Shown: piece by piece, positions 24,626 through 32,145 of the stretch
How positions within the stretch are numbered: position 1 is the stretch's first letter
Layout: each line of letters begins with the position of its first letter
Source of the DNA: Chloroflexota bacterium
Lineage (GTDB): Bacteria > Chloroflexota > UBA11872
Assembly: GCA_028875175.1 (NCBI GenBank)
Contig: JAPPFO010000025.1
Span: 220 to 32,524, forward strand
Reading direction: 5' to 3'
DNA length: 32,305 nt
Program-made: the position numbers and the translations under genes
The notes under the pieces: generated by a model
Told to the model about the DNA's origin: nothing
Database searches by the model: none
What the model saw: the letters and a program-made list of their open reading frames with translations, nothing else

Positions 24626-25693
24626 ATGACCAAAGTCCGCCTCGCCATCGTCGGCTGCGGCACCATCTCCCGCCTCAACGCCCCCGGCTACCTCGAACAC
24701 CCGCAATGCGAGGTCGCCGCCCTCTGCGACCCCGCCCCCGAGCGAGCCGAACAGCGCGCAGCCGAGTGGGGCATTGCCCCCCGCATCTACACCAGTTACG
24801 ACCAGGTGCTCGACGACCCCGACATCGACGCCGTCGAGCTCCTCACCCCCACCCCCCTCCACGCCGACCAGTCCATCGCTGCGCTCGAAGCGGGCAAGCA
24901 CGTCTCATGCCAGAAACCCATGGCGCGAAACCTGGGGGAAGCCGCCCGCGTCGCCGATGCCGCCGCCAGCGCCGACACCTTCTATCGCGTCACCGAGAAC
25001 TTTCTCTACTACCCGCCCCTGGTCAAGGCCAAGGAGCTGATCCAAAGCGGCGTCATCGGCGACCCCAACATGATCCGCATGCGCGTCGTCGTGACCAGCG
25101 TGGAGGCCGAGTCGGTGCGGCTCCCCCTCGCGCCCGACGCCCTCACCTGGCGCCGCGATCCAGTGCTCAACCCCGGCGGCCTGCTCTACGACGAAGCCGC
25201 CCACAAGTTCGCCACCGCCATGTGGTGGGTCGGCGAGCCCGCCACGGTCAGCGCCACCGTCACCCGCACCGACGACTACATGGTCGATGCGCCCAGCGTT
25301 GTCGTCTGGCGCTTCAAGGACGCCAACTGCCTGGCCGTCTTCGAGTACTCCAGCGCCCCCGAAATGCGCATCCGCGCCCCCTACTACGCCCTCGACGACT
25401 TCTTCGAAATCCAGGGCGCCAGGGGCCTGATCTGGGTCACCCGCTGCAGCGGCGAAATGCTCGATCTCCCGCCCGTCATGCTGCACACCGGCTCGGAAAC
25501 CGTCAGCTACCAGGTCCCCATGGACTGGATCGAAGGCTTCAAGGGCGCCGCCCGCGACTTCATCGACGGCATCATCGCCGGGCGCCAGCCCCGCCTGGAC
25601 GTCCGCGCAGCGACCCAGGTGCTGCGCGCGTCCCTGGCCGCCTACGCTTCCGACGCCGCGCAGCGACCCATCGACCCCGGTACCCTCAGCTGA
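24626..25693 (+). CDS. Gfo/Idh/MocA-family oxidoreductase
   Basis: NAD(P)-dependent sugar/polyol oxidoreductase, 355 residues. The Rossmann start is LAIVGCGTISRLNAPGYL with the glycine-rich loop, TPTPLHADQSIAALEAGKHVSCQKP gives the family catalytic Lys97, and DEAAHKFATAMWWVG supplies the downstream His. It is the second gene of a plus-strand cluster with the Fe-ADH-like gene (33 bp upstream) and a VOC gene (26 bp downstream). The two Gfo/Idh proteins of this window are distinct paralogues, not a recent duplication. Confidence 0.93.
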   Translation: MTKVRLAIVGCGTISRLNAPGYLEHPQCEVAALCDPAPERAEQRAAEWGIAPRIYTSYDQVLDDPDIDAVELLTPTPLHADQSIAALEAGKHVSCQKPMARNLGEAARVADAAASADTFYRVTENFLYYPPLVKAKELIQSGVIGDPNMIRMRVVVTSVEAESVRLPLAPDALTWRRDPVLNPGGLLYDEAAHKFATAMWWVGEPATVSATVTRTDDYMVDAPSVVVWRFKDANCLAVFEYSSAPEMRIRAPYYALDDFFEIQGARGLIWVTRCSGEMLDLPPVMLHTGSETVSYQVPMDWIEGFKGAARDFIDGIIAGRQPRLDVRAATQVLRASLAAYASDAAQRPIDPGTLS

Positions 25694-25719
25694 CGTCCGG
25701 AGTCCCGGGGAGAATCAAT

Positions 25720-26082
25720 ATGGATATCAAGGGCGTCGACTTCATCTGGACCATCGCATCCGACGTCGACGAGACCGCCCGCTTCTACCGCGACGTGCTC
25801 GGCCTGCCCACTACGGGCATCCAGGACGACGATTGGCGCGAGTTCCAGGCCGGCGCAACCACCCTGGCCGTCACCCCCGCCCACGTCGGCTTGCACCCGC
25901 CCCGGGTGCTCATGGCCCTGGCCGTCGACGATGTCGACGCCGCCCTCCAGGAAGCCCGCGAAGCCGGCGCCACGGTGCTCCACGAAACCCGCGACACCCC
26001 CGCCTGCCTCAACGCCATGATCGCCGACCCCGACGGCAACCCCATCTGGCTCCACCAACGCCACGACGGCACCGCCGGCTAA
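25720..26082 (+). CDS. VOC (glyoxalase/bleomycin-resistance) family protein
   Basis: 120-residue vicinal-oxygen-chelate fold protein with two beta-alpha-beta-beta-beta units: FIWTIASDVDETARFYRDVLGLP opens the first, VLMALAVDDVDAALQEAREAGATVL the second, and MIADPDGNPIWLHQ closes it. The ATG at 25720 has GGGGAGA about 6 nt upstream, a strong ribosome binding site. The frame is open far upstream through the preceding gene in another frame, but that is a GC-skew shadow and not a fusion. Metal ligands and substrate are not clear. Third gene of the cluster. Confidence 0.9.
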   Translation: MDIKGVDFIWTIASDVDETARFYRDVLGLPTTGIQDDDWREFQAGATTLAVTPAHVGLHPPRVLMALAVDDVDAALQEAREAGATVLHETRDTPACLNAMIADPDGNPIWLHQRHDGTAG

Positions 26083-26157
26083 CCCCCTAAGTCCATCTCG
26101 GAAACCGACCCTTCGTAAACACCGACTCGCCGCCACCCGCCTGATCGGAGTTCCCCG

Positions 26158-26526
26158 ATGTCTCTCCAGACCATCTGGCCACTCATCTGGGTCACCGACA
26201 TGCGGAGATCCCTCGACTTCTACCGCGATGGCCTTGGCTTCGAGCTCGTCGCCTCATGGGAACTCCCGCAGGGCATCGCCTGGTGCCGGCTCAAGCGCGG
26301 ACCCGTCAGCCTCATGCTCCAGCTAGCCCCCGGCGACGTCCCGCCCCCTGTCGAAGGCCAGGCCGCCGAGCTCTACATCCTCTGCGACGACGCCCGCGCC
26401 CTTCACGCCGAATTCGCCGCCCGCGGTATCCAGGCCACCAAACCCGAACGCATGGAATACGACATGCTCCAATTTCGAGTCACCGACCCCGACGGCTACC
26501 CCCTCTGGTTCGAAAACCCGGTATGA
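26158..26526 (+). CDS. VOC family protein (bleomycin-resistance-like)
   Basis: 122-residue VOC protein: WPLIWVTDMRRSLDFYRDGLGFELV starts the first module, AELYILCDDARALHAEFAARGI the second, and RVTDPDGYPLWFENP contains the usual C-terminal Glu ligand. GGAG lies about 8 nt before the ATG. It is the last gene of the plus-strand cluster, 75 bp after another VOC gene to which it is only distantly similar. It may act on a compound of the same pathway or give resistance to an antibiotic or electrophile. Confidence 0.92.
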   Translation: MSLQTIWPLIWVTDMRRSLDFYRDGLGFELVASWELPQGIAWCRLKRGPVSLMLQLAPGDVPPPVEGQAAELYILCDDARALHAEFAARGIQATKPERMEYDMLQFRVTDPDGYPLWFENPV

Positions 26527-26616
26527 CGGCCCGCGCCTGCTTGGGTCGTGTCAGTTTGCAGCTGTCAGTCAATGCAGCGAGTTTGAATTGTGGGTCACGG
26601 CGACCTGGCCGTTCGC

Positions 26617-26679
26617 AAAACGGCCCCTCTGGCGGGGCGGCCGCCTGTTAGAGTCGCGTGCCGCCAGAGAGGCCGTTTT
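26617..26679. terminator. Long imperfect inverted repeat, likely bidirectional terminator
   Basis: A 19-nt arm (26617-26635) pairs with 26661-26679 at 18 of 19 positions, with AAAA and TTTT at the outer ends, so it can act in both directions between the convergent VOC and PhnB-like genes. The 25-nt loop contains the self-complementary GGCGGCCGCC. Its size would also fit a dispersed palindromic repeat. Confidence 0.65.
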
Positions 26680-26704
26680 CCGTCAGGTTTAGCTCAGAAG
26701 TTCC

Positions 26705-27136
26705 CTACCCGGTCTCCGTCTCTCCGTGCTCGCAGTTGAACTGCCAGGTAACCCCGAACTTATCCGTGCACGCCCCGAAGTAAGCGCCCCAGAACATGTC
26801 CGCCGGCGCCATCTGCACCGTCCCGCCCTCGGAGATCTTCGCGAAGAACTCGTCCGTCTGCTCGCGGTTCTCCGTCATGTAGGAAACCGAGAAATTCGTG
26901 CCCGTCACGTGCGGCGCGCCAAACCCGGGCATCACGTCGCTGCCCATCAGCACGCTCGACCCAATCGGGTACGACACGTGCATGATCTGGTCCTTCGCCT
27001 CCTCCGGTACACCCATGTCCGGCGGCCCGTCCGCAAACGTCTGTACGATCGCAAAGTCCCCGCCAAAAACCGACCGGTAGAACTCAAACGCTTCGCGGCA
27101 GTTGCCCGCGAAGTTCAGATAGATGCTCAGCGACAT
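26705..27136 (-). CDS. PhnB-like VOC family protein
   Basis: 143-residue protein of the PhnB/3-demethylubiquinone methyltransferase-like glyoxalase superfamily. The start MSLSIYLNFAGNCREAFEFYRSVFGGDF, GSSVLMGSDVMPGF and ADMFWGAYFGACTDKFGVTWQFNCE are diagnostic. It is not related closely to the two VOC genes on the other strand. It stands alone on the minus strand; a palindrome CGTATCG-CAT-CGATACG lies 46 bp upstream. Physiological role unknown; despite the name, no link to phosphonates is seen. Confidence 0.93.
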   Translation of the reverse strand: MSLSIYLNFAGNCREAFEFYRSVFGGDFAIVQTFADGPPDMGVPEEAKDQIMHVSYPIGSSVLMGSDVMPGFGAPHVTGTNFSVSYMTENREQTDEFFAKISEGGTVQMAPADMFWGAYFGACTDKFGVTWQFNCEHGETETG

Positions 27137-27181
27137 CCGTGTCTCCCTGGAGCTAGCCGGCTGGCAACTGCGGCTCCCGCC

Positions 27182-27198
27182 CGTATCGCATCGATACG
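27182..27198. promoter_or_regulatory. Operator-like palindrome upstream of the PhnB-like gene
   Basis: Perfect 7-bp inverted repeat CGTATCG (27182-27188) and CGATACG (27192-27198) separated by CAT, 46 bp upstream of the minus-strand gene that starts at 27136. A regulator-binding site is inferred from symmetry and position only. Confidence 0.35.
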
Positions 27199-27468
27199 AA
27201 CCACGGCTGAAACTGCCGGACCAAGATGAACAATTCTAGCCGCGGATCATATCGATCAGGTGAGCTCAATACTCGGAGGCCGGTCACCATCGGTCCCAGA
27301 GTCGCCACGCCGCGGCATTGTGGGTGCGCGGTCCGCAATCACATCTAAGGCTTCAGCCATCTCCCAGCGGCCCCTGTGAACGCCAGGCAGATAGCTGCGA
27401 AGCCGCTGGGTTCCATCGACTTCGGATCCTCCCGTGCGGAGGCTGGTCAGCCATGGGCCAAGCGGCCC
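27199..27468. other. Non-coding stretch with hairpins downstream of the inositol-phosphatase gene
   Basis: No convincing gene. It contains a 9-bp stem CCCAGCGGC/GCCGCTGGG (27363-27371 with 27402-27410) around a 30-nt loop, and a small CCTCC/GGAGG hairpin near 27429-27443. They may terminate the minus-strand operon that ends at 27469. No T-tracts were seen. Confidence 0.4.
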
Positions 27469-28305
27469 TCACCCGTAAGTCGGAAACGCAAGCTCAAGGC
27501 GGTGGGTGGCGGCAATCTCCAGGATGGCCCGATGGATGTGACCGTTACTGAAAATGCAGCGACGGCTGGCGAAACTCGTAGGCTCGCCCCTCACGTTGGT
27601 GACGTGTCCGCCGGCTCGCTGTACCAGCAATCCGGCACCCGCGTGGTCCCACCATTTGACTGTGCTGAACATCGCGCCGTCGTAGCGTCCGGCGGCTACC
27701 CACGCTGTTTCCAGCGCCGCGGAACCGGTCAAGCGCACGCGATGAAATGTTCGCGCCGCTTCGGCCAGCGCAGCATTGAAGCGGCGGTCATCCTCGGCGT
27801 TGATTCCCCGCTGCGCCCAGGCCACGGTGCTCTCGGACGGCTCCGTCCGTTTCGTTACCTCGATCACGCGACCGTTGAGCCGCGCCGGACCATCAGCCAG
27901 CGCCGTGAACATCTCGTCGCGCACGGGATCGAATATCGCGGCGACTTCGGGTCGGGAGTCGCGTGTGTGAGCCACACTCACGCAGAACTGGGGCTGCCCG
28001 CGGGAGTAATTGTCGGTGCCGTCGAGGGGATCGATTACCCAGACGTCCGGCCCATCGATCTCCTCGTCGTCGGCAAACTCCTCGGAATAGACAGTGTGCG
28101 TAGGAACGAGCTCGTCCAACACGTCGCGAATGGCGCGGTCGGCCGCAAAGTCGGCGTCGGTCACCACCGTGCGTTCGCCCTGCCAGGTTTTCCACTGCAC
28201 ACCCAGCAGCTCGGACTCGAAGCTCCGCAGTAACTCGGCACCGGCCGCGCGGGCGGCCAGCTCAGCTATCTCCAGCAGCCTGGCCCGGTCGTTCGGGCCT
28301 GTCAC
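27469..28305 (-). CDS. Inositol monophosphatase family protein
   Basis: Mg2+-dependent phosphatase of the IMPase/FBPase/CysQ superfamily, 278 residues. Motifs are complete: the Glu of YSEEFADDEE (Glu75/76), WVIDPLDGTDNYSRG (Asp92, Asp95, Asp98 region) and KWWDHAGAGLLVQRAGG near the C-terminus. The GTG at 28305, 2 bp after the SRPBCC gene stop, is the best start; the frame continues upstream through that gene but the extension is a shadow. Substrate could be inositol phosphate, histidinol phosphate or PAP. It is translationally coupled to the gene before it. Confidence 0.93.
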   Translation of the reverse strand: MTGPNDRARLLEIAELAARAAGAELLRSFESELLGVQWKTWQGERTVVTDADFAADRAIRDVLDELVPTHTVYSEEFADDEEIDGPDVWVIDPLDGTDNYSRGQPQFCVSVAHTRDSRPEVAAIFDPVRDEMFTALADGPARLNGRVIEVTKRTEPSESTVAWAQRGINAEDDRRFNAALAEAARTFHRVRLTGSAALETAWVAAGRYDGAMFSTVKWWDHAGAGLLVQRAGGHVTNVRGEPTSFASRRCIFSNGHIHRAILEIAATHRLELAFPTYG

Positions 28306-28307
28306 GT

Positions 28308-28745
28308 TCAGGCGGTGGTCGGCATTTCGGCCAGCGCCTTGCGCAGGCCCTGGGTCCAGCCGCGCACATTGCGGCGCAGGCTGAACCGCACAAAGAATCC
28401 CAGCGGGCCCAACGTGCGCGGACCGGACGCGGTCTGGAGGATCCGAACGCCCGTGCCGCCTTCGACCGGACGCAATTCGATGGACATTCCACGGGTGAGT
28501 CCGGCCTTGCTCCCGGTCCATGAGGCCGAGTGGCCCAGGTCAACCTCGGTGATGGTGTAGATGAACGTCATCCGCTCGCGCCCGGTCTTCTGGCGAAATC
28601 GGAAACCCGGCGTCCAATTGCCGGCGGTGAGTCGCTCGGCATCCTCAATCGTGGTGTTCCACTTCTGCCAGTCGTTGATCGTGCTCACCAGTTGCCAGAT
28701 TGTGTTGACTGGCGCCATGAGTTCAACGCTGGCGGTTTCCTCCAT
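28308..28745 (-). CDS. SRPBCC (polyketide cyclase/START-like) family protein
   Basis: 145-residue helix-grip fold protein that probably binds a hydrophobic ligand. The pattern VELMAPVNTIWQLVSTINDWQKWNTTIEDAERL is typical for the N-terminal strand-helix, and the C-terminal long helix is FVRFSLRRNVRGWTQGLRKALAEM. AGGAG lies 9 nt before the ATG. It is followed 2 bp later by the IMPase gene. Function unknown; it is divergent from the kbl/bioF-type gene. Confidence 0.87.
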   Translation of the reverse strand: MEETASVELMAPVNTIWQLVSTINDWQKWNTTIEDAERLTAGNWTPGFRFRQKTGRERMTFIYTITEVDLGHSASWTGSKAGLTRGMSIELRPVEGGTGVRILQTASGPRTLGPLGFFVRFSLRRNVRGWTQGLRKALAEMPTTA

Positions 28746-28881
28746 CACCTCGTACTCCTAGCCCGCGCCGTACGAAAATCGCGCCCGCGCACCCGGCATC
28801 TTACGCCGCTCAGCGGCCGCTTGCCCTCCTGGGCGCTACGCTACAGCGGTAGAGCCCCGTGTACCGACCCGAGGAGCGCTG

Positions 28882-30048
28882 ATGGAGCCGCTGGGATTTG
28901 TTGACGCACACGTCCGCGACCTGCGCGAGCGCGGGCTCTTCCGGCCGCTCCCGGTCCTGGAGTCACCGCAGGGTCCGCGCATCCGTATCGGCGGTCGTGA
29001 ACTCATCAACATGTCGTCGAACGACTACCTCGGCCTGGCCAACGATGCGGCCTTGCGCGAGGCGGCCATGGCCGGCGCCAAGACGTGGGGCGGCGGCGCC
29101 GGCGCGGTGCGCACGATCGCCGGCACGCTGGACGTGCACCAGGCACTGGAAGCCGAAATCGCCGCCTGGAAGGGCGTGGAGGCCACGCTGGTCTTTCAGT
29201 CGGGCTTTGCCGGCAACCTGGGCACCATCCCGGCTCTGGTCGGGCGTGGCGACGTGATTCTCAGCGATGAACTAAACCACGCCAGCATCATCGACGGCTG
29301 CCGGCTGAGCCGCGCGGAGATTCGCCGCTTTGCGCATGCGGATGCCGACTCGCTGCGCGAGCAGCTGGCCGGTTGCACCGCGGACCAGCGCAAGCTCGTC
29401 GTGACGGACGGCGTCTTCAGCATGGACGGGGATATCGCGCCGCTGCCGGACATTTGCGACGCGGCGGAGGCGTATGGCGCCATGGTGATGGTGGATGACG
29501 CCCACGGGAGCGGGGTTCTGGGCCGAGGCGGGCGCGGCAGCGTGGATCACTTTGGCCTGCACGGGCGCGTGCAGGTGCAGTTGGGCACCCTCTCGAAAGC
29601 CATAGGCTCCATGGGCGGATACATCGCCGGTAGCCAGGCTCTGCGCGACTACCTCACGCACACGGCCCGGCCTGTGCTGTTTTCCACTTCGCACCCGCCT
29701 GCCGTGGTCGAAACCACGCGGGCAGCGATTCGAGTGCTTACCCGGGAACCGGAACGAGTCGAACGGCTGTGGGACAACGCCCGCTTTTTCAAGCAGGGGC
29801 TGTCCGACCTGGGCATGGACCTGGGACGCAGCGCCACCCCCATCACGCCCGTGATCGTGGGCGAGGCGGAGCGCGCCCACGCGCTGAGCGACCGTCTACG
29901 GCAGCGGGGCGTCTTCGTTCAGAGCGTGGCTTTCCCAACCGTTCCTCGAGACGCCGCCAGGGTTCGGGCCATGGTCAGCGCCGCCCACAGCCGCGACGAC
30001 CTGGCCCAGGCCATCGACGCCTTCGGCGAGGCGATGCGCGGTCTCTAA
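28882..30048 (+). CDS. Alpha-oxoamine synthase: glycine C-acetyltransferase (KBL) or BioF-like
   Basis: PLP-dependent enzyme condensing an amino acid with an acyl-CoA, 388 residues. SSNDYLGLAND, RTIAGTLDVHQALE, NHASIIDGCRLS (His133), DDAHGSG (Asp206/His208 region) and the PLP-lysine GTLSKAIGSMGGYIAG (Lys239) are all present. Glycine C-acetyltransferase (2-amino-3-oxobutyrate CoA ligase, threonine breakdown) is slightly preferred over 8-amino-7-oxononanoate synthase because no biotin gene or threonine dehydrogenase is adjacent to decide. GAGGAG 6 nt before the ATG sets the start. A 68-bp gap separates it from the downstream pheA. Confidence 0.93.
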   Translation: MEPLGFVDAHVRDLRERGLFRPLPVLESPQGPRIRIGGRELINMSSNDYLGLANDAALREAAMAGAKTWGGGAGAVRTIAGTLDVHQALEAEIAAWKGVEATLVFQSGFAGNLGTIPALVGRGDVILSDELNHASIIDGCRLSRAEIRRFAHADADSLREQLAGCTADQRKLVVTDGVFSMDGDIAPLPDICDAAEAYGAMVMVDDAHGSGVLGRGGRGSVDHFGLHGRVQVQLGTLSKAIGSMGGYIAGSQALRDYLTHTARPVLFSTSHPPAVVETTRAAIRVLTREPERVERLWDNARFFKQGLSDLGMDLGRSATPITPVIVGEAERAHALSDRLRQRGVFVQSVAFPTVPRDAARVRAMVSAAHSRDDLAQAIDAFGEAMRGL

Positions 30049-30116
30049 CCCTCCGCGCTCTCGAACGACGGCGGGGCGGTGCTAGCATCGCGACCCGCGC
30101 CCGCCCGGAGTCTGAG

Positions 30117-31184
30117 GTGTCCGAGTCGCTTGAAGATCTGCGGCGAGAAATTGACTCCCTGGACAAGCAGTTGGTCACGCTGCTCGGGCAGCGCGCCGAG
30201 CTGGTTCAACAGATCGGTCACAGGAAGGCGGACACCGGCACCCCGGTCTTCGACCCGGGACGCGAGCGCGACGTGCTGGAGCGTGTCACGGCAATCAACC
30301 CTGGACCCTACGAGGACGACCACATCCAGGCCATCTACCGCGAGATCATGGCTGCCTCGCGGAGCCTCGAGGAGCCGCCGCGCGTTGGCTATCTGGGCCC
30401 TCCCCACACCTTCAGCCACCAGGCCGCGCAGCAATACTTCGGGCGCCTCGCGGACCTGACGCCGCTCAACTCGTTCAGGGATATTTTCGACCTAGTCGAC
30501 CGCTCGCCGCGCGTCTCCGGCGTGGTTCCGATTGAGAACACCACCAGCGGGACGATTGGCGAAACGCTGGATCTCTTCGTGACGCGCACTGTGTACATCC
30601 AGGCGGAGATTCAGCTTCCGGTCTCCCACAACCTGCTGGCGGCCAGCGGTTCGACCGACTGGGCCTGCGTCTATTCGCATCCGCACGCCATCGCCCAGTG
30701 CCGGGGCTGGATTGAGCGACATCTGGGCGCAACGCCCATCATGGAAGTGGCCAGCACCGCCGAAGCGGCCCGCCGGGCGGGCGGCGAACCAGACGCCGCT
30801 GCAATTGGTCCGCTCAGCGCGGCGGAGGCTTTCGGCCTGGAGGTCTTGCACCAGGACATCCAGGACATTGCCTCAAACCGCACGCGCTTCTACGTGATCG
30901 GCGACAAACCGGCCGCGCGTACCGGCCGCGACAAGATGGCCCTGATGGTGGCCGTGCATGACCGGGTGGGCGCGCTGCACGATGTACTGAGCTGCCTTCG
31001 CGATCACGACTTGAATCTCAGTTTCATCCAGTCGCGGCCCTCGCGGCTCAAGCCGGACGACTACATCTTTTTCCTGGAAATGATGGGACATCCGGACGAA
31101 GCACCCGTCCAGGAGGCGCTTCGCGTGCTTGGTGCGTCGACCGTCCTCACGCGCGTCCTCGGCGCTTGGCCGGTTGAGAACTGA
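30117..31184 (+). CDS. pheA: Bifunctional chorismate mutase / prephenate dehydratase (P-protein)
   Basis: Converts chorismate to prephenate and then phenylpyruvate in phenylalanine synthesis; 355 residues in three parts. The AroQ-type mutase spans residues 1-85 (SLEDLRREIDSLDKQLVTLLGQRAELVQQIGHRK). Prephenate dehydratase spans about 88-270 (VGYLGPPHTFSHQAA, VPIENTTSGTIGETLDL, catalytic NRTRF). The ACT domain follows with GALHDVL and IQSRPSR; the Phe-binding ESRP motif of the E. coli enzyme is here QSRP, so feedback inhibition may differ. The GTG at 30117 has GGAG 6 nt upstream. It ends 10 bp from the convergent pyrF. Confidence 0.96.
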   Translation: MSESLEDLRREIDSLDKQLVTLLGQRAELVQQIGHRKADTGTPVFDPGRERDVLERVTAINPGPYEDDHIQAIYREIMAASRSLEEPPRVGYLGPPHTFSHQAAQQYFGRLADLTPLNSFRDIFDLVDRSPRVSGVVPIENTTSGTIGETLDLFVTRTVYIQAEIQLPVSHNLLAASGSTDWACVYSHPHAIAQCRGWIERHLGATPIMEVASTAEAARRAGGEPDAAAIGPLSAAEAFGLEVLHQDIQDIASNRTRFYVIGDKPAARTGRDKMALMVAVHDRVGALHDVLSCLRDHDLNLSFIQSRPSRLKPDDYIFFLEMMGHPDEAPVQEALRVLGASTVLTRVLGAWPVEN

Positions 31185-31194
31185 GCAGAGCCTC

Positions 31195-32037
31195 TCAGCT
31201 CCTACGCGCCGCCTCGATAGCCGTCCGCATTTCCTCAACCTTGGCCCGCACCGCCTGCGCATAATCCGGGCCGTCGCCCGCCCACAGAGCCGAACGCCCC
31301 GCGTTCACCAGCACACCCGCGGGCGCCGGTCCGAACCCGGCTCTGACGGTTGCCTCCAGCGCGCCCCCCTGCGCGCCCACGCCGGGGGCAAGGATGGGTA
31401 GGCCGGGTGTGACCTCGCGAACCGTCGCAACGTCGTCCGGACGCGTGGCGCCAACCACCACGCCAAGATTGCCAAGCTCGTTCCACTCCACCAGCCGACG
31501 GGCCAGCCGTGTGTACACCGGTTCGCTGCTCGCCGTCTGCAGACCCTGCAAGACATCAGCTCCCGGGTTGCTGCTGCGCAGCCAGGCAAAGGCGCCGCGC
31601 TCCGGCCGCTCAATCAGCGGCTGGATGGCGTCGCGGCCGCCCCATGGATTGAACGTGATGGCGTCGGCCTGCAGGTAGTCGAACAGGAAGGCGGCGTAGC
31701 GCTCCGACGTGTCGGCAACATCGCCGACTTTGTTGTCGACCAGGAGCAACGCTCGGTCGCCGACGGCGTCGCGCAGGTCGCGCAGCAACCGCAGACCGTC
31801 GGGGCCCAGCGCCAGGTAGAACGGCACGTTTGGCTTGAAGGCCACAACTACATCGGCGCAGGCGTCCACGACCGCGTACAGGAAGCGGCGAGCACCATCC
31901 ACCGTCGGCGGGAGGCCGATCGGCAGGCGTGCCAGGTCCAGATCCAAACCGAGGCACAGCCACGACTGCTTGGTCTCAGCCTCTTCCCAAAGGCGCGCCG
32001 AAAACCCAGGCGGAGGCCGATCTGGCGCAGTCGTCAA
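31195..32037 (-). CDS. pyrF: Orotidine 5'-phosphate decarboxylase (type 2)
   Basis: Final step of UMP synthesis, 280 residues, the long type-2 form. CLGLDLDLARLP opens the barrel, FKPN provides the first catalytic Lys, and the charged network lies in LVDNKVGDVADTSE; the usual Lys-Arg of DAKRGD is Lys-Val here, while the required Asp, Lys and Asp are kept. APGVGAQGG forms the phosphate loop. The start is TTG at 32037, supported by GGGAGG 6 nt upstream. It is divergent from the LysM gene, whose promoter lies just beyond its start. Confidence 0.94.
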   Translation of the reverse strand: MTTAPDRPPPGFSARLWEEAETKQSWLCLGLDLDLARLPIGLPPTVDGARRFLYAVVDACADVVVAFKPNVPFYLALGPDGLRLLRDLRDAVGDRALLLVDNKVGDVADTSERYAAFLFDYLQADAITFNPWGGRDAIQPLIERPERGAFAWLRSSNPGADVLQGLQTASSEPVYTRLARRLVEWNELGNLGVVVGATRPDDVATVREVTPGLPILAPGVGAQGGALEATVRAGFGPAPAGVLVNAGRSALWAGDGPDYAQAVRAKVEEMRTAIEAARRS

Positions 32038-32070
32038 GGGGTGCCTCCCGAAGTCGGCTCGCTGGCCTTT

Positions 32071-32099
32071 TTGAGACTGATGCAGGCCAGTCCTATACT
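32071..32099 (+). promoter_or_regulatory. Near-consensus sigma70 promoter of the LysM gene
   Basis: TTGAGA (32071-32076), a 17-bp spacer and TATACT (32094-32099), 46 bp before the ATG at 32146. This is among the best housekeeping-type promoters in the window. Confidence 0.75.
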
Positions 32100-32145
32100 A
32101 TTTCCCGCGCGAAACGCCGGTAGGCGCCAGCCGCTGGGGGCAGGC

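Noticed and set aside
24706-26082. Apparent fusion of a long Arg-rich protein with the VOC domain
   Set aside because: The first two thirds are an out-of-frame reading of the Gfo/Idh gene; the VOC gene has its own ATG at 25720 with a strong ribosome binding site.
28306-28521. N-terminal extension of the inositol-phosphatase frame
   Set aside because: It lies wholly within the SRPBCC gene in another frame and has no family similarity; GTG 28305 fits.
29769-31184. N-terminal extension of pheA into the KBL-type gene
   Set aside because: The extra residues are a shadow of the upstream gene; GTG 30117 has GGAG at proper spacing and matches the start of AroQ domains.
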